DNA of 17,619 bases, from NCBI GenBank assembly GCA_028704265.1, contig JAQVLH010000004.1, positions 1-17,619 of the forward strand, given 5' to 3'. Both the position numbers and the translations under genes were made by a program. The notes under the pieces are model-generated. The model saw nothing but the letters and a program-made list of their open reading frames with translations, was not told where the DNA came from and made no database searches. This DNA is from Candidatus Nanoarchaeia archaeon (lineage in GTDB: Archaea; Nanobdellota; Nanobdellia; Tiddalikarchaeales; Tiddalikarchaeaceae). This document shows positions 1 through 7,594 of this stretch, piece by piece; the stretch's first letter is position 1, and each line of letters opens with the position of its first letter.

Positions 1-175
1 CATAATTTTTATTCCAATAAACATATTTTTCATCTTTATTATTCCCTAAGTTTTGAATTCTAATTATTTTAATTCCATTATCTTGATAATCTGAAGATTT
101 AAATGCAAAACCAGAAATAAAAGTAGCAATTTCATGAAATTCAACTTCTTGCCATCCTTCAAGTAGATAATTCAT
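1..175 (-). CDS. hsdS: Type I restriction specificity subunit HsdS, N-terminal part (runs off window)
   Basis: On the minus strand an ATG at 175 opens a frame that stays open to the window edge (58 codons). It begins MNYLLEGWQEVEFHEIATFI and continues with SGFAFKSSDYQDNGIKIIRI and QNL. This is the signature start of an HsdS target-recognition domain: the W..v.lgeia.f.sGfafks.dy...G..iiri.Nl pattern. HsdS reads the split target sequence for HsdM and HsdR. The start overlaps the stop of the upstream DUF3800-like gene as ATGA (172-175), so translation is probably coupled. It is the last gene visible of the operon that starts with hsdR; hsdM is not present and may lie beyond position 1. The identification rests on the N-terminal pattern only. 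Confidence 0.82.
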   Translation of the reverse strand, partial: MNYLLEGWQEVEFHEIATFISGFAFKSSDYQDNGIKIIRIQNLGNNKDEKYVYWNKNY

Positions 176-1155
176 ATGAAATCACCTAAATTTTCTTTTT
201 TAAGTTTTGGCATTTTAAATGAAAATGTATTGTAAAAATTTTGAGTAAATTTAAACATTCTATTTAAAACTTCTTCATCAGAAATATTTTCATTATTTAA
301 ATAATTTTGATTAATATTTTTAAGCTCTTCAATTGAATATTTTGGGAAAAAAGTAACTGAATAATTTTTATATTTTTTATTTTCAAAAATTTCTCTTAAA
401 CATTCAGCAACTTTTATTTTATATTCATTTTTAGATTTGTAAATTAGTAATTCCATAAAAGAACCAATAATTAAATCAACTAATTGAATAAAATGTGTTT
501 TTTTAAAGCAATCTTCATCTGAACAGAATCTATTGTTATGTGAATAAAATTCAATTTCGTTATTTAAAATATTAATATTATATTTATTCAAACCCAATGA
601 TGATGAATATTTAAAAAGAGTATGGTTATTTAATCCAGTTTCAGTGTGATGTATTATTTTATTGATACATATAGTTTTATTTCCAAATAAATATTTTTTT
701 ATACCTCCAACAGATATTTTAAAAAATTTATTATAAATATTATAAATTTTATTTTTAGATCCAAACCTTTTTTTATCTAATTTATTTAAATCAACAATAA
801 ATATTTTAAAAAATAATTTTTTAGTTAATTCATTTTTAAGTAAATTAATCCAATTTATTGCTATTTTTGATTTTTCTACACTTTTATCTAATTCAGAATA
901 ATGCAAAGGAGTAAAATTTTTATCATGATAGTCACATTTTATTTTACATTCTGATTTGTCTAAATAAAAAATTTTATTATGCTTATTTAAACATCTCGAA
1001 TTTTTTAAATAATTAAAAACATATTCTTCATCCATTTTTTTAATAAACATTTGTCCTAAAACTAAATAATTATTTTCTTCATCATGATATTCATCACAAT
1101 ATAAATTAAAAGATTCATTTGATAATTTTTCTTTTTGATTTAAAGTATTATTCAT
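172..1155 (-). CDS. DUF3800-like protein (putative RNase H-fold nuclease) inside the type I R-M operon
   Basis: A 327-aa protein. The N-terminus has an acidic Y-C-D-E motif (D21, E22) followed by a hydrophobic strand YLVLGQMFI. A second strand ends in V-D-L (D122), and a late motif IQLVDLIIGSF (Q214, D217) precedes a helix. This layout (ID-E..G, then Q-L-A-D near the end) is typical of DUF3800, a family predicted to have an RNase H-like fold and often found near defence genes. Its function is not established. The ATG overlaps the stop of the ribbon-helix-helix gene as ATGA (1152-1155), and its stop overlaps the hsdS start as ATGA. Composition is extreme: sample lines have 10-15 % GC against about 30 % in hsdR, and Lys, Asn and Ile are abundant. 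This suggests separate acquisition into the operon. Family assignment is by motif pattern only. Confidence 0.65.
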   Translation of the reverse strand: MNNTLNQKEKLSNESFNLYCDEYHDEENNYLVLGQMFIKKMDEEYVFNYLKNSRCLNKHNKIFYLDKSECKIKCDYHDKNFTPLHYSELDKSVEKSKIAINWINLLKNELTKKLFFKIFIVDLNKLDKKRFGSKNKIYNIYNKFFKISVGGIKKYLFGNKTICINKIIHHTETGLNNHTLFKYSSSLGLNKYNINILNNEIEFYSHNNRFCSDEDCFKKTHFIQLVDLIIGSFMELLIYKSKNEYKIKVAECLREIFENKKYKNYSVTFFPKYSIEELKNINQNYLNNENISDEEVLNRMFKFTQNFYNTFSFKMPKLKKENLGDFI

Positions 1156-1529
1156 TTCTTTCCTCTTATTATCTTTTTTGGTATAATTATAGAATCCTTA
1201 TTCGATTGTTTTACCCAGTCGTTTCTTTCGTTAATTGCTTGAATTATTTCATTTTGTAGGTTATTAATGAAATCTATTTGTAGATTATCTAAAATTGTAG
1301 TTTCTGATTCGTCATCGTTTAGTATTTTCCATGAAAAAGTATTATTGAGTTTATTGTATTCTAGCTTGTTTTTTCCGCTTATGAAATTTTGAATATTTTT
1401 TGAGGATTCATTGATTAGCTCTTTGAGTTTTGAGTTGTAATTCTTGCTCTCTGTATCACAGACTCTCTTAAATTCAGTAAGCTCTTTATTAGTCAATTTT
1501 ACTGATACCGTTCGATAATCCATACTCAT
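1152..1529 (-). CDS. Ribbon-helix-helix (CopG/Arc-like) protein with C-terminal extension, likely operon regulator
   Basis: A 125-aa protein. Residues 5-42 (RTVSVKLTNKELTEFKRV, then a basic turn and LKELINES) fit a ribbon-helix-helix DNA-binding domain: a short beta strand with alternating polar residues, then two helices. The remaining ~80 residues form an unassigned domain. It begins at ATG 1529, with M3 as an alternative start. A TATA-like element at 1553-1562 lies about 28 bp upstream, so a leaderless transcript is likely. A perfect 7-bp inverted repeat lies just beyond it (1567-1584). The gene is 75 bp downstream of hsdR and coupled to the DUF3800-like gene by ATGA. An autoregulator of the DUF3800-hsdS part of the operon is the simplest reading; an antitoxin-like role for the DUF3800 protein is also possible. 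Confidence 0.68.
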   Translation of the reverse strand: MSMDYRTVSVKLTNKELTEFKRVCDTESKNYNSKLKELINESSKNIQNFISGKNKLEYNKLNNTFSWKILNDDESETTILDNLQIDFINNLQNEIIQAINERNDWVKQSNKDSIIIPKKIIRGKK

Positions 1530-1552
1530 TATTGTTTTTAGTAAATTAGATA

Positions 1553-1562
1553 ATTTATAAAT
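1553..1562 (-). promoter_or_regulatory. TATA-like promoter of the RHH-DUF3800-hsdS segment
   Basis: The minus-strand sequence ATTTATAAAT is centred about 28 bp upstream of ATG 1529. That is the spacing expected for an archaeal TATA box driving a leaderless mRNA, and gives these genes a promoter separate from hsdR. Confidence 0.5.
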
Positions 1563-1566
1563 ATGT

Positions 1567-1584
1567 GGTTTACAAAAGTAAACC
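1567..1584. promoter_or_regulatory. Inverted repeat GGTTTAC-AAAA-GTAAACC, candidate operator
   Basis: Perfect 7-bp arms around a 4-nt spacer, directly upstream of the TATA-like element of the ribbon-helix-helix gene. No T-run follows on the minus strand, which argues against a terminator of hsdR. RHH proteins commonly bind such short dyads in their own promoters, so autoregulation is inferred. Confidence 0.45.
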
Positions 1585-1604
1585 CTTATTTGTAGTGTGG
1601 CATC

Positions 1605-4331
1605 CTATTTTATCTTTATCTTCTCAACTTCTTTAATTATCTCTTTAAGCTCATTTGAACTGAATTTGTCTAATGGATTCTCTTCTGATAATGGGTGCAT
1701 AGTTAAATCCTTAGTTGTTAAGTGTTTGTTGTTGGCGAAGAATTTTTCAAGCATTCTTAAGAATTTGATTTGCTCAACATTGTAGTTTTTATTGTTTTGG
1801 ATTATTAATTTTTCAAAAGAGTCAATTATTAATTGTTCAGGATTAGGCAAATCATTTAATTCTAAGATATTTCTTAAAAATATTACAAAATCCATTCTTT
1901 TTTGAATGTTTTCAATACTCCATGCTGAATTAAGCTTCAATAACTCTTTTTCTATATCAAATAGTTCTTTCCAAGTCACTCCTCCATCAAACATTTTCTT
2001 AATCAAAGGATTATTCTTTATATCTTCAATTTCTGAACTTTTAAAATAAGGCATTGCAAATTCCTTAACACTCATAACAAAATCAGGAGTATTAATATGA
2101 AGGATTACTTTTCTTTCAGGCTCGTAATACTTCATTAATGGAGCTATTACTTTTATTAAGAATTCAACATCTTTAAATGTCAATGAATCCCAAAATGAAT
2201 CTTCAAAAACTTTAAATATTTCTTTCTCTTTTGACTTAACTACATTCAAATTAGAACTCCAAATATTCTCTAAATGCTCAATAGTAAATTGTTTGATTTT
2301 ATCAATGCCTGAAACATTATTCTCTTTTAATAATTTAAATAGTTCAACACATTTTGAAATGAATGTTTGAGTTTTTCCATCATTACCTTCTACAAATTTC
2401 ATTAATGGAGCTATTTCAGCTTTTAACTCATCAATATATTTATCTAAATCAAATTTTTTTGAAACAATTTTTTTAATAATATCTCTTTTAGGTTTAACTA
2501 TAAATGATTCATTGTCAATTTTGGAAACATCTTCAAGTATTTTATTGGATACTATTTTTTTCTCTTCATCTGTCAAATCTTTTTTTAATAGTTCAACTTC
2601 TTTTTTGAATAATTTAACACTTGAATTCTCAATTATTGAAGGATTTTTAGTTTCCTCTAAGTGATGGTATTCAACATTTGAGAAGTCTCCAAATTTAAAA
2701 TCAAATATTTTAAAATCTTCTTTGTAAGGTATTTCATTCTTTAAAGGCAATAATTGCCTATTAGTGCATGCTGCATAATTTCTTGTTCCTCTTCCTAACA
2801 TTTGCCAAAACCTTATTCTTGAAAATACTGGAGCAACAAAAGCTAAATTCATTATTTCTGGAATATCAATACCTGTGTCTAATACACCTACACTTAATGC
2901 TATTCTTGGAGAAGAGTCATCTGAGAATCTTTTAACCTCATCCATGTATCTATCTTTTTTTGAAACTATTACTACTGTTTCATTGCTTAAGTTAGGGAAT
3001 AAGTCATCAAATACTTTTTTTATACTATTAGCATGCTCAACATTGGCACAGAAGAATATTGTTTTGCAAGGCAAATCTCCAGTTTTATAGCACCTATTCA
3101 TGAATTCCATTACTACTAATTCATTAGTTTTTCTGTCTGTAAAATATTTAGCATATTTTTGTCCTGGAGTTTCAAAATAATCAGGATCTTCTTCTTGTTT
3201 TCTTAATTCATCTTTTAAATCATCAGTTAATTCAGTGCCTTTAATTCCTAAAGTTAAAACTTTGGTTTCAATAATTTCAGCATTATAAGGCACTAATACT
3301 TTATCTTTAACTGCTTGCAGATAATCATATCTAGCAGTTGGTTTTCCTTGTCTGCAGTCAAATAATCCAAAAGTATTCTTATCAGGAATGTCTGAAGGAG
3401 TAGCAGTTAAACCTATTTTTATTGCATCAAAGTAATCAAAAACTAATTTCTGCTTATCATAATAAGACCTGTGAACTTCATCAAAAATTATTAAATCAAA
3501 AAAGCCTGGACCAAAATTTTGAAAATAACAAGGACCTTCTTTGCTCATTAAGGTTTGAACTGTGGAAGTATACATTCTTGCATCTTTGCTGAATCCATCA
3601 TCGCTTAATGATTGCTTTGGCTCTGATTTTAAGAATTTACCAAATCCTTTCTGATTTGCTTGCCTTTCTAATGAAACCCTATCAACAACTAATAAAACAT
3701 TCTGAATATGTCTTGCTTTTATTAAGCATTCAATTAAAGCCATAGCTACTCTTGTCTTTCCAGTACCTGTGGCCATATTAATTAAGGCTTTTCTGAAACC
3801 TTGATTTAAATGATTCATTACTTGCTTAACTACTTCAACACTTTTAGAACGGTCAACAATCTTAGTATTAACCTCGACTTTATCCAAATCTTGTTTATTT
3901 TTGGATAATTCGAATCTTCTGTGCAAATCCCTTTGAGAAAAAGGTCCAGAAACTTCCCTAGTAGGATAATCTCTTTCTTTCAAAAACCACTTATTACCAT
4001 TTGTTAAAAAAATAGGAATAGCATAACCTGTTTGAGCTTCAATATCCTTTTGGTAAGTTACTGCTTGAATACTTCCTTTATCAGGATCGAATGAGAATCT
4101 TTTAGCTTCAATAATCGCTAATGGAGATTTGTTTTCATTTAATAACAAATAATCAATGAATCTGCCTTCTTCTTTACCTTCCCCTCGTTTAAATTCATAC
4201 TTTTTAATTTTAAAATCAGACTTAACACTATTAACTTCTTCTTTAATATATTCCTTATTCCAACCTTGGATTTCTAACTCTTTATCAATATACTCTTTTC
4301 TAGTTATAGCTTCAGAAATATCATCTTTCAT
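1605..4331 (-). CDS. hsdR: Type I restriction endonuclease subunit HsdR
   Basis: A 908-aa protein, normal for an EcoEI-type HsdR. The N-terminal HSDR_N nuclease domain has a PD-(D/E)xK site: D60 in RFID and E76-A-K78 in IIEAKR. The SF2 motor follows, with Walker A ATGTGKT (187-193), Walker B DEVH (284-287), SAT-like motif GLTATP (307-312), and motif VI in QMLGRGTRNY in the second RecA lobe. A long C-terminal region, resembling EcoEI_R_C, binds the methylase core. HsdR translocates DNA with ATP and cleaves unmodified DNA in complex with HsdM and HsdS. It is the first gene of the minus-strand operon and its frame is intact. A TATA-like TTTATAAAG lies about 40 bp upstream of the ATG. Confidence 0.93.
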   Translation of the reverse strand: MKDDISEAITRKEYIDKELEIQGWNKEYIKEEVNSVKSDFKIKKYEFKRGEGKEEGRFIDYLLLNENKSPLAIIEAKRFSFDPDKGSIQAVTYQKDIEAQTGYAIPIFLTNGNKWFLKERDYPTREVSGPFSQRDLHRRFELSKNKQDLDKVEVNTKIVDRSKSVEVVKQVMNHLNQGFRKALINMATGTGKTRVAMALIECLIKARHIQNVLLVVDRVSLERQANQKGFGKFLKSEPKQSLSDDGFSKDARMYTSTVQTLMSKEGPCYFQNFGPGFFDLIIFDEVHRSYYDKQKLVFDYFDAIKIGLTATPSDIPDKNTFGLFDCRQGKPTARYDYLQAVKDKVLVPYNAEIIETKVLTLGIKGTELTDDLKDELRKQEEDPDYFETPGQKYAKYFTDRKTNELVVMEFMNRCYKTGDLPCKTIFFCANVEHANSIKKVFDDLFPNLSNETVVIVSKKDRYMDEVKRFSDDSSPRIALSVGVLDTGIDIPEIMNLAFVAPVFSRIRFWQMLGRGTRNYAACTNRQLLPLKNEIPYKEDFKIFDFKFGDFSNVEYHHLEETKNPSIIENSSVKLFKKEVELLKKDLTDEEKKIVSNKILEDVSKIDNESFIVKPKRDIIKKIVSKKFDLDKYIDELKAEIAPLMKFVEGNDGKTQTFISKCVELFKLLKENNVSGIDKIKQFTIEHLENIWSSNLNVVKSKEKEIFKVFEDSFWDSLTFKDVEFLIKVIAPLMKYYEPERKVILHINTPDFVMSVKEFAMPYFKSSEIEDIKNNPLIKKMFDGGVTWKELFDIEKELLKLNSAWSIENIQKRMDFVIFLRNILELNDLPNPEQLIIDSFEKLIIQNNKNYNVEQIKFLRMLEKFFANNKHLTTKDLTMHPLSEENPLDKFSSNELKEIIKEVEKIKIK

Positions 4332-4368
4332 TAAAGAAAACTTTATCAGTAGGTTATTATAATATTTT

Positions 4369-4381
4369 CTTTATAAAAAAA
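4369..4381 (-). promoter_or_regulatory. TATA-like element upstream of hsdR
   Basis: On the minus strand TTTTTTTATAAAG lies about 40 bp before the hsdR ATG at 4331, which would leave a short leader of some 15 nt. It also overlaps the region just beyond the stop of the 47-aa gene. Weakly supported. Confidence 0.35.
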
Positions 4382-4384
4382 AGT

Positions 4385-4528
4385 TTAATCCTCCATAAAA
4401 TACCCTACACATACACTTACCCCCATTATTGTGAATGCGTTCCATGTGTCTTGTGTTTCTAGCCAATACATGAATGCTAGGAATAAGTAGAAGTGATGCA
4501 TTAGGTTTAGTTTGAGGCAGGGTTTCAT
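4385..4528 (-). CDS. 47-aa putative membrane mini-protein
   Basis: A short intact frame: ATG at 4528, TAA at 4385-4387. The product starts MKPCLKLNLMHHFYLFLAFM and ends VSVCVGYFMED. It has a hydrophobic helix at residues 10-23 and a second hydrophobic stretch at 32-45, separated by a polar turn with acidic residues, so a two-span hairpin is plausible. I do not recognise a family. Support comes from the membrane-like pattern, a TATA-like AGTATATCATA centred ~28 bp upstream, and a perfect 20-bp palindrome between TATA box and start codon. It lies head-to-head with the AbrB-like gene, and its stop is 53 bp before the hsdR start, so read-through into hsdR is possible. Confidence 0.5.
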   Translation of the reverse strand: MKPCLKLNLMHHFYLFLAFMYWLETQDTWNAFTIMGVSVCVGYFMED

Positions 4529-4532
4529 AATA

Positions 4533-4552
4533 ATATCTGGGTACCCAGATAT
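4533..4552. promoter_or_regulatory. Perfect 20-bp palindrome ATATCTGGGTACCCAGATAT, candidate operator
   Basis: All ten base pairs are symmetric about 4542/4543. The palindrome lies immediately upstream of the 47-aa gene's ATG, over its expected transcription start. A partial copy, GGGTACC, occurs at 4564-4570 next to the promoter of the divergent AbrB-like gene. A dimeric regulator bound here could control both genes; the AbrB-like protein is the obvious candidate. Confidence 0.6.
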
Positions 4553-4563
4553 GATATACTTTT

Positions 4564-4583
4564 GGGTACCTCTTCCTTAAATA
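4564..4583 (+). promoter_or_regulatory. Promoter of the AbrB-like gene with second GGGTACC site
   Basis: GGGTACC (4564-4570) repeats the core of the nearby palindrome. TTAAATA (4577-4583) is centred 26 bp upstream of ATG 4606, consistent with an archaeal TATA box and leaderless start. The GGGTACC site lies at the upstream (BRE) side of the box. Confidence 0.5.
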
Positions 4584-4605
4584 CCCTTAATACTTAAATA
4601 AAACT

Positions 4606-4767
4606 ATGAAACTACAAAAACAATCAACAGGAAAACAAGGAAACAAAGAATACTCAAAATATGTAATAGTCCTACCTTCCAAGGCAATAAAACAACTAGA
4701 ATGGAATGGCACAGAAGAACTGGAATATGAAATAGAAGGAAAGAAACTGATAATTAAAACTAAGTAA
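4606..4767 (+). CDS. AbrB/SpoVT-like swapped-hairpin mini-protein (53 aa)
   Basis: ATG at 4606 and TAA at 4765-4767. After a polar N-terminal tail of about 15 residues comes KYVIVLPSKAIKQLEWNGTE and then LEYEIEGKKLIIKTK. This is the AbrB pattern: a strand, the lP.kaik.lgw..g..l...i.g.kliik arrangement, and a final strand. Such proteins are DNA-binding dimers acting as regulators or antitoxins. There is no linked PIN or other soluble toxin. The divergent neighbour is a 47-aa membrane mini-protein, and both promoters contain GGGTACC sites, so autoregulation and control of the divergent gene are inferred. Downstream, a T-rich stretch near 4799-4810 could end the transcript. Confidence 0.7.
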   Translation: MKLQKQSTGKQGNKEYSKYVIVLPSKAIKQLEWNGTEELEYEIEGKKLIIKTK

Positions 4768-4814
4768 TATAAATTGCTCAAAAAATAATGAAAGAATAAA
4801 TTTATTTTTTATAA

Positions 4815-6602
4815 TCACATTTTGTCTCTAATACTTGGTAAGAATTCATCTTTAATGAAATTAAATAATTCTTCTGGCCAAACATCATATCTTGTACCAG
4901 AACATAATTCTATTAGAAAATCTAATGATGCTTTATCATAAATTACTTGATTTCCTGTTATGAAATCATATAACATAGTAAATGTTTTTCCTGGCAAGCC
5001 TATTCTAGTATTAATATTTCGAAGAAGATTTAATAAAACTCTTTTTTCTTCTTCATCAAGCTTTTTGTTAACTTTTATCGTTTTTTCAGGAACGGTCATC
5101 TTAAGTTTTTTATTTAAAAGTGGCCATTTTTGTTTATTTTCTGATAGTTCTTCAATTACATCAAGATATTTTGTAAAGAAATTAAGTCTCTCAGGCAACT
5201 TATCTATAAAATATCCCTGAAGAGATAATTCAAAATCATCAAGTTTTTTTGTAACCCATTGTTTGAATTCGTCAATTCTTTGTTTATTATCGTTTATATA
5301 ATTAAAAAAATCTTTTCTGAATTCCGGAGCACTATTGAATGTTAAAGTTTTAACATCAAAAGATAACCATTCTCCATTAAGTGCAAATAACGCGCTCTTT
5401 GAACAATGCAATAAATTATAGTATTTTTTTTCTTCAATTCCTTTTACTGTAAGAATGTAACAATTAGCATATTCCTTGCCTTCTTTTTTTCTTAATATCC
5501 TACCAGACCTTTGTATTAGTTGTCTGGCACTATTAGTATAACTTACTATAATTGCTGTGGAAGCATCAGGAACATCATAACCTTCATCAATCATTTTAGG
5601 AGCCACTAAAACGCCTTCTTTGGATTGCTTGAAAGCTTTAAGTGTTTCAATAACTTCTGATTTTGATAAATTGCTATGAACAATAAAAGTAGTAAAACCC
5701 GCTTCTCTTAACTCCTTGTTTATTTTTTCTGTGTAACTTATCCTTTCATTAAATATTATTATTTTTTCTCCTTTAGACATCTTAACTAATTCAAGAGTAA
5801 GAGGAAGCTTATTTTCAGCATTATATTTTATCCTAGCTTGTGCATTCCATAATTTAAGTAATCCTAAAACAAGAGAATCTTTCTTTTCTGCAAGTTTTTT
5901 AATTTTTTCACTAAAATCTTTATCTTCTATACTTATTCCATGTTTACTTAATATTGTGTTATTTAATTTGCATATCTTAAGACTATTTTCAGTATATTCC
6001 TCATCTTCTTCATTAGTTAAATTAACCAATATACTCCAGATATTAAATTTAGGGATTGCATTTAAGTCATCAATATGATTAAGTTCGTAAAATATTTTTC
6101 CAATATTATTAACTATTTTTTCCGTACCTTCTTTATCATTTTCACGTTCGGGAGTAGCACTTAAACCTAATTTATAAGAAATATTAATATCAATAAACTT
6201 GCTAAACAATGGAGCACCATAATGATGGCACTCATCAGCAACCAAAAAATTAAAAGGATTATTCTTATGTAATTCTTTCAAATTGTCATTAATACTTGCA
6301 GAATTTACCACAAAAATCATTATTTTCTTGTTGGTATCCTTCATACTTCCATAATAAAAACCAATATCTTCTTTCTTAAAATCAGATAATTTGATTAATT
6401 CATCTTGCCATTGATTCATTAGATTAATAGTAGGAACAATAATACAAACTTTAAAATTATCAATTATTTTATTCAAATAATTCATAATATAAATTGCGAA
6501 AACAGTCTTACCTTTACCAGTACCAACTTTAAGAATGCCATTAAAATTATTCAGTTTTAGGTTATCAAAAGCTTCTTTTTGCCATGGGAGTAAATTGATC
6601 AT
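4815..6602 (-). CDS. XPB/RAD25-like SF2 DNA helicase with unassigned C-terminal domain
   Basis: A 595-aa protein. It starts with a Q-motif-like LLPWQKEAFDNL, then Walker A VGTGKGKT (26-33), Walker B DECHH (123-127), motif III LSAT (147-150), a second RecA lobe with FNERISY near 284-290, and motif VI QRSGRILRKK (364-373). The GKGKT/DECH combination and single-domain start fit XPB-like or defence-type SF2 helicases. Residues ~390-595 form a helical domain I cannot assign, with no nuclease motif seen. No Bax1 nuclease, the usual archaeal XPB partner, is adjacent. The ATG shares one base with the stop of the upstream lysine-rich gene (TAATG at 6600-6604), so the two are translationally coupled. 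A role in repair or in defence (the R-M system is nearby) is possible. Confidence 0.8.
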   Translation of the reverse strand: MINLLPWQKEAFDNLKLNNFNGILKVGTGKGKTVFAIYIMNYLNKIIDNFKVCIIVPTINLMNQWQDELIKLSDFKKEDIGFYYGSMKDTNKKIMIFVVNSASINDNLKELHKNNPFNFLVADECHHYGAPLFSKFIDINISYKLGLSATPERENDKEGTEKIVNNIGKIFYELNHIDDLNAIPKFNIWSILVNLTNEEDEEYTENSLKICKLNNTILSKHGISIEDKDFSEKIKKLAEKKDSLVLGLLKLWNAQARIKYNAENKLPLTLELVKMSKGEKIIIFNERISYTEKINKELREAGFTTFIVHSNLSKSEVIETLKAFKQSKEGVLVAPKMIDEGYDVPDASTAIIVSYTNSARQLIQRSGRILRKKEGKEYANCYILTVKGIEEKKYYNLLHCSKSALFALNGEWLSFDVKTLTFNSAPEFRKDFFNYINDNKQRIDEFKQWVTKKLDDFELSLQGYFIDKLPERLNFFTKYLDVIEELSENKQKWPLLNKKLKMTVPEKTIKVNKKLDEEEKRVLLNLLRNINTRIGLPGKTFTMLYDFITGNQVIYDKASLDFLIELCSGTRYDVWPEELFNFIKDEFLPSIRDKM

Positions 6603-7069
6603 TATAATATCTCTTTTAATCCATTCTTGATTTCAACAATAGTATATTTTGGATTTAATTTTTTACATGCATATGCTTCATGATAAATATAATTAATTTG
6701 TTCTTGATTCATATCTTTAGTTATTTTAAAGGGTATTTCTACTTTCTTTTTAGGAATAACCTTTTTCTTAATACTTTTTGGTTTATGTTGTAATAAATTT
6801 TTATTTAATTTAGTATCTTTCAATATTTTTTTATTTTTAGTATTTATAACTCCAATTACATAACCTAGATTATCTCTTTTGAAAGATCCAAAGTTTTTTT
6901 TAACAGTTTTAATTTCTTTCTTTTTTTTTAAATAATTTGACATATGAAATTTTTTTTGTGGATTTTCATCTTTAGATTCCGATTTTTCCTTTAATTCTTT
7001 ATCTTTTAACTCTGCTGCTTTTTTTATAAGATAAGCATTACCATAAATATTATGTGTATAGGGACCCAT
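6602..7069 (-). CDS. Lysine-rich hypothetical protein coupled to the helicase
   Basis: A 155-aa protein, not recognised. It is strongly basic, with lysine clusters at residues 49-59 (YLKKKKEIKTVKK) and 98-110 (PKSIKKKVIPKKK), joined by a short segment DNLGYVIGVIN that could form a beta hairpin. The C-terminal ~40 residues look globular and helical, with a Tyr/His-rich turn. Such composition suits a nucleic-acid-binding accessory protein. Its stop overlaps the helicase ATG by one base, so the two probably function together. The ATG at 7069 has a TATA-like stretch (TTTTTAAGTATA) some 20-30 bp upstream and follows the phosphatase gene by 43 bp. Confidence 0.6.
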   Translation of the reverse strand: MGPYTHNIYGNAYLIKKAAELKDKELKEKSESKDENPQKKFHMSNYLKKKKEIKTVKKNFGSFKRDNLGYVIGVINTKNKKILKDTKLNKNLLQHKPKSIKKKVIPKKKVEIPFKITKDMNQEQINYIYHEAYACKKLNPKYTIVEIKNGLKEIL

Positions 7070-7112
7070 AAAAAGATAATAAAAGATTATACTTAAAAAT
7101 ATGTCGAACTAA

Positions 7113-7436
7113 TCAAAAAGATTTCTTTAAAGCTTTCAGTTTCTTGCGTAGTAGCTCAATTAGTTCGGGCTGATTATATCTGTAAATGTCAGGAATATCC
7201 ATTACAAGTATTTTCTTCTTCAAATATTGTTCAGGAAAGTGTTCAGCAAGGTGGCTTCTTTGAAACTCCTCCATTACAAGTATCAAATCAGCCCAATCCA
7301 GCACGTACTTGCTGACCCTATTTTCCTTGATTAAAGCAAATAAGCCCGCACTCTTAGTATTATACCTTTTAGAAAACAACTCCTTAGCAGTCCTGCTGCG
7401 ATTTTCACCCTGATTACAAATAAACAATATCTTCAT
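7113..7436 (-). CDS. Small low-molecular-weight tyrosine phosphatase-like protein (COG4551 type)
   Basis: A 107-aa protein beginning MKILFICNQGENRSRTAKEL. C7-X5-R13 (CNQGENR, then S14) is the P-loop of cysteine phosphatases, directly after the first beta strand as in the LMW-PTP fold. Later come a GLFAL segment, the strand LILVMEE followed by a helix, and an acidic DIPDIY segment that could supply the general acid. The length, shorter than classical LMW-PTPs (~150 aa), matches the 'predicted protein tyrosine phosphatase' family COG4551. Substrate unknown. It precedes the lysine-rich gene in the same direction. Codon use looks less AT-biased than in region 3. Confidence 0.8.
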   Translation of the reverse strand: MKILFICNQGENRSRTAKELFSKRYNTKSAGLFALIKENRVSKYVLDWADLILVMEEFQRSHLAEHFPEQYLKKKILVMDIPDIYRYNQPELIELLRKKLKALKKSF

Positions 7437-7474
7437 AAAATTAAATTGAAACCCCTTGAATAATTAATGTTTTG

Positions 7475-7486
7475 GTCTTCGAAGAC
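7475..7486. promoter_or_regulatory. 12-bp palindrome GTCTTCGAAGAC
   Basis: A perfect palindrome in the 158-bp divergent gap between the phosphatase gene and the membrane-protein gene. It could be an operator, but there is only one copy and it is not at a standard distance from either start. Confidence 0.25.
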
Positions 7487-7561
7487 TTATTTAAGGAATA
7501 AGAATGGCTGAAATAAAATATAAAAGTAATTAAATATTCATTAAAATGAGATAGAATAAAG

Positions 7562-7572
7562 TTTTTATAATA
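7562..7572 (+). promoter_or_regulatory. TATA-like promoter of the 217-aa membrane protein
   Basis: TTTTTATAATA is centred 28 bp upstream of ATG 7595, the usual leaderless archaeal arrangement. Confidence 0.45.
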
Positions 7573-7594
7573 CTATTTTAATTGATAGTTTATA

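Noticed and set aside
2875..3090. Plus-strand ORF opposite hsdR, and similar frames at 1597, 4156, 4960, 10010, 13324 and 13331
   Set aside because: They are antisense shadows of well-supported minus-strand genes, with low-complexity products.
4587..4781. Minus-strand 64-aa ORF
   Set aside because: It lies opposite the AbrB-like gene, whose family pattern and promoter spacing are better supported.
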